Shown: in pieces, positions 24,407 to 34,094 of the stretch | Layout: every line of letters begins with the position of its first letter | Position numbering within the stretch: the stretch's first letter is position 1 | Origin: an uncultured Bacilli bacterium | GTDB taxonomy: Bacteria > Bacillota_I > Bacilli_A > RF39 > UBA660 | Reading direction: 5' to 3' | NCBI GenBank assembly: GCA_947627805.1 | Contig: CANQXB010000004.1 | Coordinates: 1 to 34,448 of the forward strand | DNA length: 34,448 nucleotides | The notes under the pieces: generated by a model | The model's database searches: none | What the model was told of the DNA's origin: nothing | The model's input: the letters and a program-made list of their open reading frames with translations, nothing else | Translations under genes and position numbers: made by a program

Positions 24407-26479
24407 TTATAGCCAAAACATAAATAGATAATACATTTTATAATAAATTAAATTAATTAAACTATTATTAAATGATTCTTTATTTAAGAATATGGTTAAG
24501 AAATTATATACTAAACTAAGCACAATAAAAGTAATAATTAACTTTTTATAATCTAATTTTAAATTTTTACTATTTACTAAAGATAGTATCACAATAATTG
24601 TACTTAATGAAAGTAACCAGCCAAAATCGGCAAGATATCTTGGTAAAATTCCTGCCATTTGCGTGTCCGCGAGAATAACTAAAATAGCACTTATAACTAA
24701 AGTTAAACACATATTAAATAATAATTTATTATTAATTACTTTTTTAAATTTGAAAAAACATAATCCTAGTAAAGCTATTAAATTAATAAATAAGAAACCA
24801 CCATACATATTTTCAAAAATAGTTACTCCGACGTAAGATGTTACGACTTCATCACTCATAATAAAAGGAAATAATAAAGATATTCTTGATGGAGCAAAAA
24901 GGAAATAATATAAACCTAAGAACACTCTATCAAAATGAAAACCTCTTCTTGTCATATCATTGGTCGTTAAATTATAGTTAGCTCCAAAATCAAAGACACT
25001 ACCAAATCTTGCATAATTATAATACATAATGAATGTGGCCACAAAGAAAAATGGAAGACATAAACATAATGTTTCTTTTATACTGTTTTGAGAAAATAAT
25101 TCTCTTTTTTTAAAAACATAATCCCAAAATATTGGTATTCCCAAAAAAGAACCAACCAATAGTTGAGGACGACACCCCGCTACCAAAGCCATACATAAAC
25201 TACCTATGGCTAAATATTTACTATTTAACTTTTTAGAATTAGTACTTTTAAGCCAAAAAGATAAACCTAAATAAGAGAAACTTAACCCAAAAATAATGGG
25301 TAAATTATAAAAAGTTGGCTCCGCACTAAAAACAAATAAACCCGAAGTTACTAATAAGAATAAACTTAATAATTGATACCAAACAAAACTTGTTTTAGGA
25401 AAATATTTTTTAATTAAAGTTTTCATAAACTTATAAACTGAAATTAGTAAGAATACTAAAGCAATAGACATGGCAATATAATTAGGTAGCTCACTATGCG
25501 TAATTAATCTAAAAGGTAAATAAGTAAGTAAACAAGGAACTATTCCAAAATAAGAATAATATTTTTGATTATAATAGGCATAATCCCAATAATAATCTTT
25601 TGTAGATTCTAAATAATTATCACGATAACTAATATCATAAGGATTTTCTAAATCTTTTAATTTATCACTAACTTTTAAATCTAAATAAAAATTGCCCTTA
25701 CTTAAAGCTTTAGCTAAATTTTTATATTGGGAATATTGACTAGTTTTATTATTATTATAGCTTTTAGAACATAAAAGAGTATTAGAACATAAAACAAGAC
25801 TTAAAATACTTATAATAACAATGGTTATTGTTTTACCTTTTTTAAAATCAAATTTTAATTCATATAAAATACTTTTAGGATTAATAATAAAAATAAATAA
25901 ACTAAAGATAAAGGTTAAAATTAATCTTAAATTATTAATAAACATTGGAACTTCTTTATTTATCTTAATTTCATTAATCGTAAAATTATTATTATCTTCT
26001 AAAATATTTATTCTTAAAACTTCACTCTTACCAGAGGTATGCATCCTAATAAAATGGCTTTCATTTATATTATTTATATAATATCTACTACCACCTTCGG
26101 CATAAAGTTGATTAGCTTCATCAGTAAAATCAAGACTATATTTTAAATATAAGTTATCTTTACTTTGTATATCTAAATAAAGATTATATATTTTTTCATC
26201 AATATTAAAAATTTCAATATAAGCATTTTCTTTATCGGTAACATGACATATATTATCACAAGTTATACCAAAAACATTATAATTTATAAGTTCTTTTTCA
26301 TTTTTAAAGATTAAAGATTCATAATGGCGAAAATTAAATAAGGTTCCTTCTAATAAAGAAGCAATAATTAAAGAATATATAACATAACGTAAAAAAGTTT
26401 TCCAATACTTATTTTTAAAAACATTTAATTTATAGAAAATACTTAAAATAATTATTCCTAAAATAAAAACTAAAAGCAT
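24407..26479 (-). CDS. Multi-pass membrane protein, possible GT-C-fold glycosyltransferase
   Basis: Many TM helices; extracytoplasmic domain after TM2; YNYARFGSVFDFGANYNLT motif seen in GT-C-like enzymes. Confidence 0.55.
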   Translation of the reverse strand: MLLVFILGIIILSIFYKLNVFKNKYWKTFLRYVIYSLIIASLLEGTLFNFRHYESLIFKNEKELINYNVFGITCDNICHVTDKENAYIEIFNIDEKIYNLYLDIQSKDNLYLKYSLDFTDEANQLYAEGGSRYYINNINESHFIRMHTSGKSEVLRINILEDNNNFTINEIKINKEVPMFINNLRLILTFIFSLFIFIINPKSILYELKFDFKKGKTITIVIISILSLVLCSNTLLCSKSYNNNKTSQYSQYKNLAKALSKGNFYLDLKVSDKLKDLENPYDISYRDNYLESTKDYYWDYAYYNQKYYSYFGIVPCLLTYLPFRLITHSELPNYIAMSIALVFLLISVYKFMKTLIKKYFPKTSFVWYQLLSLFLLVTSGLFVFSAEPTFYNLPIIFGLSFSYLGLSFWLKSTNSKKLNSKYLAIGSLCMALVAGCRPQLLVGSFLGIPIFWDYVFKKRELFSQNSIKETLCLCLPFFFVATFIMYYNYARFGSVFDFGANYNLTTNDMTRRGFHFDRVFLGLYYFLFAPSRISLLFPFIMSDEVVTSYVGVTIFENMYGGFLFINLIALLGLCFFKFKKVINNKLLFNMCLTLVISAILVILADTQMAGILPRYLADFGWLLSLSTIIVILSLVNSKNLKLDYKKLIITFIVLSLVYNFLTIFLNKESFNNSLINLIYYKMYYLFMFWL

Positions 26480-26552
26480 CTAAATCACCTAATCACTTTT
26501 ATTTCTCTTTAATTATAGTTTATCTTTTTTATTTTTACAACTAGCAAAAGAA

Positions 26553-26576
26553 AAAAGTGAAAATTAATTCACTTTT
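26553..26576 (-). terminator. Rho-independent terminator overlapping the DUF362 gene stop
   Basis: AAAAGTGAA-AATTAA-TTCACTTTT with T-run on minus strand. Confidence 0.7.
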
Positions 26577-27450
26577 AAATTTCAATAAGTTCGTATTCTC
26601 TTGAACCAATTCCTAATTTTTCGGCTGCTTCAATAGTATGTAAGCCATTTCTAGAATTAATTCTTTCCATTAAATGCTCACGACCTGGGTCATTAGAATT
26701 TTTAACTAAATCAATACAAGCTTCATCAATGGCCACTGGATCAGTGGAAGCTAAAATACCAATATCTTGCATACAAGGGTCTTCTGCCACATCACAACAA
26801 TCACAATCAACAGACATATTAGCCATTACATTAATATAAGCAATATTATCTTTAAAATGATTAACTACGGAAGAAGCTGCATCAGCCATCGCTTCTAAAA
26901 ATTTATTTTGCTCAGCTGTAAACATATCTTCATAACTAGCATTTTCTTTACCATGACAATGAATATATCTTTTCCCTTTCGAAGAAGCAATGCCAATAGA
27001 TAATTGTTTTAAAGCTCCTCCAAAGCCTCCCATTGGATGTCCTTTAAAATGGGAAAGGACTAACATTGAATCATAATTTAATAAATTTTTACCAACATAA
27101 TTTTTCTTAATAACATTTCCATTAGGTATATCTAAAGTAATATCTCCTTCACCATCCATAATATCAACATTATAATAATTACTCCATTCATGTTCTTTTA
27201 AAAGTTCTAAATGTTTTTCAGTTGTGTTTCTAGCCCCTTCATAAGCCGTATTACATTCTACAACTGTTCCCTTTACATGTTCAATTATAGGTTTCATAAA
27301 TTCAGGTCTTAAATAATTTTGATTTCCTCTTTCTCCTGAATGAACTTTAACCGCTACTTTCCCTTTCAATTCTTTTCCTAAAGCTTCATAAATTCTCACT
27401 AAAGCATTAGGAGTTAATTCTTTTGTAAAATAAACTTTAACTTTTTCCAT
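26575..27450 (-). CDS. DUF362 domain protein
   Basis: KVAVKVHSGERGNQNYLRPEFMKPIIEHVKGTVVECNTAYEGARNTTEKHLEL and DPVAIDEACIDLV. Confidence 0.85.
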   Translation of the reverse strand: MEKVKVYFTKELTPNALVRIYEALGKELKGKVAVKVHSGERGNQNYLRPEFMKPIIEHVKGTVVECNTAYEGARNTTEKHLELLKEHEWSNYYNVDIMDGEGDITLDIPNGNVIKKNYVGKNLLNYDSMLVLSHFKGHPMGGFGGALKQLSIGIASSKGKRYIHCHGKENASYEDMFTAEQNKFLEAMADAASSVVNHFKDNIAYINVMANMSVDCDCCDVAEDPCMQDIGILASTDPVAIDEACIDLVKNSNDPGREHLMERINSRNGLHTIEAAEKLGIGSREYELIEI

Positions 27451-27455
27451 ATAAA

Positions 27456-28280
27456 TTATTCCTTTCTATTTTTTATTTCTAAATATTCTCCTGGAACCGA
27501 GATATTTAATTCTTCATAACCTTCTTTTAAATATTCCATAAATTTTCTTTTAACATTAAATTCACTTTCGGAGGCACATTCAACTAAAACTTTATAATAA
27601 TATTTATTCCCATCAATTTTTTCAATACCTAAAAGTTCCATATCTTTTTTTACTTCTTTTATATTTTGTAATTTTTTATTAACTTTATGTAAAATATTTT
27701 CTAATGTTTCTAAAGAAACTTCTTTACTAACAGGAAATTCTATATATAGTAAATTATTATACATACTATGATTGATAACACTTGTTATCAAAGAATTATT
27801 AATTATTAAAACTTCCCCACTATAAGCGCGAACTTTCGTAGTTTGTAATCCTAATTCAATAACTTCTCCTCGAAAGCCATTAATTGTTACTACATCACCT
27901 TGCATATAATGATTATCAAAAATAATTGCAATTCCTGATAATAAATTTTTAATAGTGTCTTGAAAAGCTAAACCTATAATTGCGCCAGCAATTCCTAAAG
28001 AGGCAATAATACTGGTTGTCTCTATGCCATAAACTCCTAGAATGGCTAAAATAGTAAAAATAGCAATGATGTATTTAGCAATACTTCTAATTAAATTAAC
28101 AATTGTTGTTTCTCTTTTTTGATGTAAACTCGAAACTTTAGATTTTTTTCGTACATTTAAAGCCTTACTTATAATTTTATTAATAATAAAATAAATAACA
28201 AAAGCAATTATTAAATAAATAAGTGGCAAATAAACTTTAGGTACTAGTATTTTCTTTAACATATTCCTCCTTATTAACAA
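27456..28280 (-). CDS. MscS-family mechanosensitive ion channel
   Basis: ASLGIAGAIIGLAFQDTIKNLLSGIAIIFDNHYMQGDVVTINGFRGEVIELGLQTTKVR. Confidence 0.93.
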   Translation of the reverse strand: MLIRRNMLKKILVPKVYLPLIYLIIAFVIYFIINKIISKALNVRKKSKVSSLHQKRETTIVNLIRSIAKYIIAIFTILAILGVYGIETTSIIASLGIAGAIIGLAFQDTIKNLLSGIAIIFDNHYMQGDVVTINGFRGEVIELGLQTTKVRAYSGEVLIINNSLITSVINHSMYNNLLYIEFPVSKEVSLETLENILHKVNKKLQNIKEVKKDMELLGIEKIDGNKYYYKVLVECASESEFNVKRKFMEYLKEGYEELNISVPGEYLEIKNRKE

Positions 28281-28306
28281 AATAAGCTATTTAATACAGC
28301 TTATTT
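28279..28306 (-). terminator. Hairpin between DUF308 gene and mscS-like gene
   Basis: AAATAAGCT-GTATTAAAT-AGCTTATTT on minus strand. Confidence 0.55.
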
Positions 28307-28954
28307 CTTTTCTTTCTTTTTAGATTTTGCTTTTTTACTTTTGTTTTTTTCTAACTCATCAATATCATCTTTAATCTCATCAACTTCTCCTTCAATGATA
28401 TCTTCAGCAGTATCAATAGCTTTATTTACTTCTTTTTGAAATTGGTCAACTTCATAATTTAAAAAACCATAACTAATAAGGTCAATTAAAGCATAAATAA
28501 CCATAAATAAGCCCATTATACTAAGAGGTATATTAGATACTAAAACCGTATATAATCCTAAACCAATAAGAACAAGCCCTAAAACAATTAAAGTATAAAA
28601 GCGACTAGTTCTATCTGTCGTATAGAATGTTTGCATAATCTTTCCGATTCCAGCTCCAATGACCCAAACACCTACAACAATACGAAGTAAGAATTCAATA
28701 GTATTCGCTAAAAATATTAAAAGAATACCAAGTATCATGGCGGTAATACCAAAAGCCAGTTCATTATGATTAACTACTTGCGTTCTTTTATTTTGAATAT
28801 AATAACTTAATGTTCGATAAGCTCCAATAGCAAGCATAACACCTCCAAATAGATATGATACAAATTTAATGACAGCATCAGGTTTTATAAATAACATAAT
28901 GCCCACAATTAAAAAGACAATTGAACTAATAATTGATGATTTATTATTTTTCAT
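28301..28954 (-). CDS. DUF308 (HdeD-like) membrane protein
   Basis: Paired TM helices; SSIVFLIVGIMLFIKPDAVIKFVSYLFGGVMLAIGAYR pattern; Lys/Glu-rich C-terminal tail. Confidence 0.75.
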   Translation of the reverse strand: MKNNKSSIISSIVFLIVGIMLFIKPDAVIKFVSYLFGGVMLAIGAYRTLSYYIQNKRTQVVNHNELAFGITAMILGILLIFLANTIEFLLRIVVGVWVIGAGIGKIMQTFYTTDRTSRFYTLIVLGLVLIGLGLYTVLVSNIPLSIMGLFMVIYALIDLISYGFLNYEVDQFQKEVNKAIDTAEDIIEGEVDEIKDDIDELEKNKSKKAKSKKKEKK

Positions 28955-29004
28955 ACATTCACCTCTAAATTAATTATACAATTAAATATAAATTACTTCA
29001 ATTT

Positions 29005-29031
29005 AAAAAATTGAGAAAACCCCAATTTTTT
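29005..29031 (-). terminator. Terminator downstream of 141 aa membrane protein
   Basis: AAAAAATTG/CAATTTTTT stem on minus strand. Confidence 0.55.
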
Positions 29032-29044
29032 AACACTTCCTATA

Positions 29045-29470
29045 TTATTTAATTTTTTTGTTAATTTCGGTTGTATTTTTCCAAATCATAATAAGTATCA
29101 AAGCGCTTTCAAAGACAACTCTTAAAACTAAGTTACCAAAAACTAAAGTAAGAATAAAGCCAAAGAAACTACTTGTTATCATTTCAAATGAAACTAAAGT
29201 AATAAAGATGGCTAAAACAATATAAATAATCTTTAGTATATCTTCGATTAACATTTTTTTAAATGATAAGAAATTTTTACAAATATCTAAGAATTTATTA
29301 TTTACTTTTTTATCAGAATTAACAAATAAATAATATAAAACAATGCCACCAATAATAGCAATAACAAATGCCACAATAGCCCATATACTTAAACTTGAAG
29401 ATGGGGTACTTGTAATTTGTTCTTCTGCTCCTGGGAAGTAATACATAAGATAATCTCCTTTCAAATTCAT
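29045..29470 (-). CDS. Small membrane protein, unknown
   Basis: 141 aa with three or more predicted TM segments. Confidence 0.6.
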   Translation of the reverse strand: MNLKGDYLMYYFPGAEEQITSTPSSSLSIWAIVAFVIAIIGGIVLYYLFVNSDKKVNNKFLDICKNFLSFKKMLIEDILKIIYIVLAIFITLVSFEMITSSFFGFILTLVFGNLVLRVVFESALILIMIWKNTTEINKKIK

Positions 29471-29563
29471 TATACAATTATTTCTTTTTTAATTCAATTA
29501 AAATTAGCAATTTTAGGAATAAATATATTTGACTAAAAATATGTAAAAAAGTGTAAAAAATGA

Positions 29564-29592
29564 TTGACAAATTACCTTAAATCGATTAAGAT
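29564..29592 (+). promoter_or_regulatory. Near-consensus sigma-A type promoter of candidate sRNA
   Basis: TTGACA - 17 nt - TAAGAT. Confidence 0.75.
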
Positions 29593-29598
29593 AGCAAT

Positions 29599-29689
29599 TA
29601 CCAATTCGGAAAAATCCGTTTTGGTGCTAGTATCACACTAGTCAACCCCTTTTTATTCTTTGAGGCTATGCAAATAGCCTCGTTTTTTT
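29599..29689 (+). ncRNA. Candidate structured small RNA (~90 nt)
   Basis: Hairpin 1 ACCAA-TT-CGGA-AAAA-TCCG-TT-TTGGT (29600-29625), hairpin 2 CTAGT-ATCAC-ACTAG (29627-29641), C-rich single-stranded AACCCCTTTTT, then a strong terminator; no ORF. Confidence 0.65.
29662..29689 (+). terminator. Strong rho-independent terminator of candidate sRNA
   Basis: GAGGCTAT-GCAA-ATAGCCTC followed by G and seven T. Confidence 0.9.
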
Positions 29690-30042
29690 GACAATTTTTT
29701 TATTATTACACTTAATTATATTTAGTTTTAGAGAAATATATATAAAAACCTTATTTTGTTGTATAATATAAATGTTTAAAAACATTAAAGAGTTAAAGAG
29801 TTGCTTCCAAACAACCACATGGAATATGTTTCTTATTATAGTGAACTCTTAAAGGCCCTGTTATTTTGAACTTATTAGTGCTTTTAAATTCTAAAAATTG
29901 AACTAAATAACACTAACAACATCTAGAAGAATAAAGTAAGTTTATAACCATCATTAGTGTTCATTTAAGTTTTTTAAAAATATGATTTAGAATTATAATC
30001 TTATGGTAAAATTATATTAGATAAGAAAATTAACAAATTTGT

Positions 30043-30054
30043 CAGACGCGTCTG
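30043..30054. repeat. 12-bp perfect palindrome upstream of DUF1016 gene
   Basis: CAGACGCGTCTG. Confidence 0.85.
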
Positions 30055-30076
30055 GCCAATTTAGAAAGGAGCAATT

Positions 30077-31087
30077 ATGCTAGAAAAAACTAATGAAAAA
30101 ATGATTCAAGAAATTACAAATTTAGTAAATGAAGTTAAAGAAAATTTAGCAAAGAAAATAAATAAGTCTATTACTTATGTATATTGGAATATTGGTAGAA
30201 TAATAGTATCAAATGAAAATAAATATAATAATCGTTTAGAATATGGTAAAGAAGTTTTGAAAGGACTATCTGATGAACTTACTAAATATTTGGGAAAAGG
30301 TTATTCTGTTTCAAATTTAAAATATATGAGAATATTTTATAAAGCATATCCTAATTTTGATGAAATAAATGAAAAACTAAGTTGGTCACATTATGTAGAA
30401 TTAATGATTATTAAAGACAAAGATAAAAGAAACTTCTATGAAAAAGAATGTATTAATTCTAATTGGTCTGTTAGAGAATTACAAAGACAATTAGATACAT
30501 CTTTATTTGAAAGACTTTTACTTTCCGATGAAAATGCTAATAAAGAAAAAGTTTTAGAATTATCAAAAAAAGGACAAATTTTGAGTAAACCTAGTGATAT
30601 TGTTAAACAACCTTATGTCTTTGAATTTTTAGGAATAAAAGAACCCAAACCTCTTTTAGAAAAAGATTTAGAATATAAATTAATTAGACATATAGAAGAT
30701 TTCTTACTAGAACTTGGCAAAGGTTTTATGTTTGTCGGATCACAACAAAGAATAACCCTTAACAACATTGATTACTATGTTGATATGGTATTTTATAATA
30801 AATTTCTAAAATCATATGTCTTAATAGATTTAAAAATGAATAAACTAAAAGCAGAAAATTTAGGACAAATGAACATGTATTTAAATTATTATGAAAAAGT
30901 CATTAATTCAAAAGACGATGGTAAACCTATTGGTATCATACTCTGTGCTGAAAAAGACCAAGTTGCTTTAGAATTTGCTTTAGGTGGTTTAGCAAATAAT
31001 ATTTTTGCTTCAACTTATACCTACTACATACCTGATAAAGAACAATTAATAAATGAAGTAGAAAAAGTGATAAAAAGTAATCAATAG
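30077..31087 (+). CDS. DUF1016/YhcG-family PDDEXK nuclease domain protein
   Basis: ITYVYWNIGRIIV, GKGYSVSNLKYMRIFYKAYP, LSWSHYVELM, nuclease core YYVDMVFYNKFLKSYVLIDLKMNKL. Confidence 0.93.
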   Translation: MLEKTNEKMIQEITNLVNEVKENLAKKINKSITYVYWNIGRIIVSNENKYNNRLEYGKEVLKGLSDELTKYLGKGYSVSNLKYMRIFYKAYPNFDEINEKLSWSHYVELMIIKDKDKRNFYEKECINSNWSVRELQRQLDTSLFERLLLSDENANKEKVLELSKKGQILSKPSDIVKQPYVFEFLGIKEPKPLLEKDLEYKLIRHIEDFLLELGKGFMFVGSQQRITLNNIDYYVDMVFYNKFLKSYVLIDLKMNKLKAENLGQMNMYLNYYEKVINSKDDGKPIGIILCAEKDQVALEFALGGLANNIFASTYTYYIPDKEQLINEVEKVIKSNQ

Positions 31088-31208
31088 CTAGAAATTTTTA
31101 TATGAATAGCTAAATAAACAATTTTAAAAGCAAAAAATATAATAAACATATTGTCTTTTTCTTGTTTCACTAATAAAATAATGCCAATTAATGAAAGGAG
31201 TTAAAAAA

Positions 31209-33164
31209 ATGTTTGAACTTGTATCAAAATATAAACCTAGTGGTGACCAACCAGAAGCTATTAAAAAACTTGTTGAAGGTATAAATGAAAATAAAAAACA
31301 TCAAGTTTTACTCGGAGCCACCGGTACAGGTAAAACTTTTACCATTGCTAATGTTATTAAAGAAGTAAATAAACCGACTTTAGTTTTAGCCCATAATAAA
31401 ACTTTAGCCGGTCAACTTTATAGTGAGTTTAAAGAGTTATTTCCGAATAATCATGTCGAATATTTTGTTTCTTACTATGATTATTATCAACCCGAAGCTT
31501 ACGTTCCTTCAAGTGATACTTATATTGAAAAAGATGCTTCCATTAATGATGAAATAGATGAGTTAAGGCATCGAGCTACTAGTGCTTTAATTAATCACCG
31601 GGATGTAATTGTAGTTGCTTCCGTATCATGCATCTATGGTATTGGGGAAAAAGAAGAATACGAAAAAAATATGTTAGTTTTAAATTTAGGAGATACCATT
31701 AATCGAAATACTATTATTACCAAACTAGTCGATATGACATATGAGAGAAGTGATTTAGATTTTCACCGCGGAACTTTTAGAGTAAGAGGTAATTCTATCG
31801 ATATTGTGCCCGTTAATGAAAAAGAATCTGGGATTAGAATTGAGTTATTTGATGACGTGGTTGATGCTATAACCGTCTTTGACCCTTTAACGGGAGTGGT
31901 TAAAGAAAGTAAAAAATCCATTGCCATATCACCAGCTTCGCACTTTGTGACGAGTCCTGAAAAATTAGAAGAAGCAATAAGAAGAATTGATGAAGAAAAA
32001 GAAGAAAGATTAAAATATTTCCATGAAAATGGTAAATTTATTGAAGAACAAAGACTTAGAGAAAGAGTCAATTATGATTTAGAAATGTTAAGAGAAACAG
32101 GTTATTGTAATGGGGTGGAAAACTATTCTAGACACCTGGCCTTAAGAGGAGAAGGTGTAACTCCTACTTGTTTAATTGACTTTATGCCCGATGATTTTTT
32201 AATGGTTATTGATGAATCTCATGTCACCCTTCCTCAAGTAAGAGGAATGTATAATGGTGATAGAATGCGAAAACAAACTTTAGTGGATTATGGTTTTCGT
32301 CTTCCAAGTGCCCTTGATAATAGACCGCTTAAATTTCCGGAATTTGAAAGTAAAATTAAAAATGCAATTTATGTATCTGCAACTCCTGGAGACTATGAAC
32401 TAGAAAAAGTTAATCATGAGGTAGTAGAACAAATCATTAGACCAACAGGACTTTTAGACCCCATTATTGAAGTTCGAGAAACCAAGGGCCAAATTGACGA
32501 TATTATTGGAGAAATTAATAAAAGAAAAGCTGTTAATGAAAGAGTCTTAATTACCACTTTAACCATTAGAATGAGTGAAGAATTAACAAACTATTTAAAA
32601 GAAATGAATATTAAAGTAGCTTATCTTCATAATGAAATTAAAACTTTAGAAAGATTAAAAATTATTCATGATTTAAGAATGGGTATTTATGATGTGGTGG
32701 TAGGAATTAACCTTTTAAGAGAAGGTATCGATATTCCTGAGGTTAGTTTAATATGTATTTTAGATGCTGATAAACAAGGTTTCTTAAGAAGTGATCGCAG
32801 TTTAATTCAAACGATTGGTAGATGTGCAAGAAACGAAAATGGCAAAGTTATCATGTATGCCGATACTATTAGTGAAGCTATGAAAATTGCTATTTCCGAA
32901 ACCGAAAGAAGAAGAAAAGTTCAAGAAGAATATAATAAAGAGCATGGTATAACTCCTAGAACAATTATCAAAGAAATCAAAGAAGTGATTTCTAACAATA
33001 TTGAAAATGGTGATAAGAAAAAGAAAATGAGTAAGAAAGAAGCAATAAATACTATTCAAAAAATTGAAGAAGAAATGAAAGAAGCTGCAAAGGCTTTAGA
33101 CTTTGAAAGAGCTATGGAACTAAGAGATATATTATTTGAACTAAAAGGAGATGCGAAATTATGA
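31209..33164 (+). CDS. uvrB: Excinuclease ABC subunit B; start at 31209 preferred
   Basis: [80 protein letters not shown]-terminal UVR domain; RBS GAAAGGAG. Confidence 0.97.
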   Translation: MFELVSKYKPSGDQPEAIKKLVEGINENKKHQVLLGATGTGKTFTIANVIKEVNKPTLVLAHNKTLAGQLYSEFKELFPNNHVEYFVSYYDYYQPEAYVPSSDTYIEKDASINDEIDELRHRATSALINHRDVIVVASVSCIYGIGEKEEYEKNMLVLNLGDTINRNTIITKLVDMTYERSDLDFHRGTFRVRGNSIDIVPVNEKESGIRIELFDDVVDAITVFDPLTGVVKESKKSIAISPASHFVTSPEKLEEAIRRIDEEKEERLKYFHENGKFIEEQRLRERVNYDLEMLRETGYCNGVENYSRHLALRGEGVTPTCLIDFMPDDFLMVIDESHVTLPQVRGMYNGDRMRKQTLVDYGFRLPSALDNRPLKFPEFESKIKNAIYVSATPGDYELEKVNHEVVEQIIRPTGLLDPIIEVRETKGQIDDIIGEINKRKAVNERVLITTLTIRMSEELTNYLKEMNIKVAYLHNEIKTLERLKIIHDLRMGIYDVVVGINLLREGIDIPEVSLICILDADKQGFLRSDRSLIQTIGRCARNENGKVIMYADTISEAMKIAISETERRRKVQEEYNKEHGITPRTIIKEIKEVISNNIENGDKKKKMSKKEAINTIQKIEEEMKEAAKALDFERAMELRDILFELKGDAKL

Positions 33165-33910
33165 AAGCCCTTATAACTGGAGCCACTTCTGGTATTGGCC
33201 TAGATATGGCTAGATATCTTAATTCTTTAGGCATTGAATTAATTTTAGTAGGAAGAAGAAAAGAAAGATTAATTGCTATTCAAAAAGAATTAAAAAAGGC
33301 TCAAATAATTACTTTAGATTTAAGTAATGAAGATAATGTTTATAAATTATATAAAGAAGTTAAAAAAGAAAATATTGATATTTTAATTAATAATGCTGGT
33401 TTTGGTTTATTTGGTAAATTTTCTAAAACTGATTTAGATACTGAATTAAAAATGCTGGATGTAAATGTTAAAGCACCACATATCTTAACAAAATTATTTT
33501 TACAAGATTTTTTAAAAAAAGATAAAGGTTATATTTTAAATGTTGCATCCTCAGCAGGTTTTATGGCCGGCCCTAATCTCAGTACTTATTATGCCACTAA
33601 AAATTATTTAGCTAAATTAACTATGGCTATTAATGAAGAATTAAGAAAAGAACATTCTCATGTTAGTATTTCTTGCTTATGCCCAGGACCAGTTAATACG
33701 GAATTTAATCAAGTAGCCAAAGGAACATTTAAAGTAAAAGGAATAAATAGTGCTTATGTGGCCAAACTTGCTATTGATAAAATGTTTCAAAAGAAAATGC
33801 TTATTATTCCTACTCTTAAAATGAAATTAGCTCTTTTTGGAATGAGATTTATTCCTTATCGTTTACAACTTATTATTCTTTACCATATTCAATTAAGAAA
33901 AACTAGATAA
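33161..33910 (+). CDS. Short-chain dehydrogenase/reductase
   Basis: [21 protein letters not shown], catalytic YYATKNY, ATGA overlap with uvrB. Confidence 0.92.
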   Translation: MKALITGATSGIGLDMARYLNSLGIELILVGRRKERLIAIQKELKKAQIITLDLSNEDNVYKLYKEVKKENIDILINNAGFGLFGKFSKTDLDTELKMLDVNVKAPHILTKLFLQDFLKKDKGYILNVASSAGFMAGPNLSTYYATKNYLAKLTMAINEELRKEHSHVSISCLCPGPVNTEFNQVAKGTFKVKGINSAYVAKLAIDKMFQKKMLIIPTLKMKLALFGMRFIPYRLQLIILYHIQLRKTR

Positions 33911-33911
33911 G

Positions 33912-33939
33912 ATTGGACTATATTAGTTCAATTTTTTTT
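33912..33939 (+). terminator. Rho-independent terminator after the SDR gene
   Basis: ATTGGACTA-TAT-TAGTTCAAT plus T-run (one G-U pair). Confidence 0.75.
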
Positions 33940-33943
33940 AATA

Positions 33944-34022
33944 TTTTAAAAAGGGCACGCACTGTGTTCCCAATTGATATGTTTGTGCATTATAAAAACA
34001 CTATTAATAAAAAATTAATGCT
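33944..34022 (+). pseudogene. Decayed fragment of a DUF1016-type gene
   Basis: TTTTAAAAAGGGCACGCACTGTGTTCCCAATTGATATGTTTGTGCATTATAA...AATAAAAAATTAATG aligns with the DUF1016 coding segment at 34359-34439, with stops and a frameshift. Confidence 0.6.
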
Positions 34023-34094
34023 TTTACCAAGATTCGACAATTTTTTTAAACTTCTTTTGTTATAATACGTCCTTAACAGAAGGAGATGAGCTAA

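Noticed and set aside
29725-29749. GTTTTAGAG...AAAAC, resembling the ends of a type II-A CRISPR repeat, with TGTTATTTTGAA about 130 nt further on
   Set aside because: Only one short copy, no spacer periodicity, no cas genes, and the middle does not match; likely chance in AT-rich DNA.
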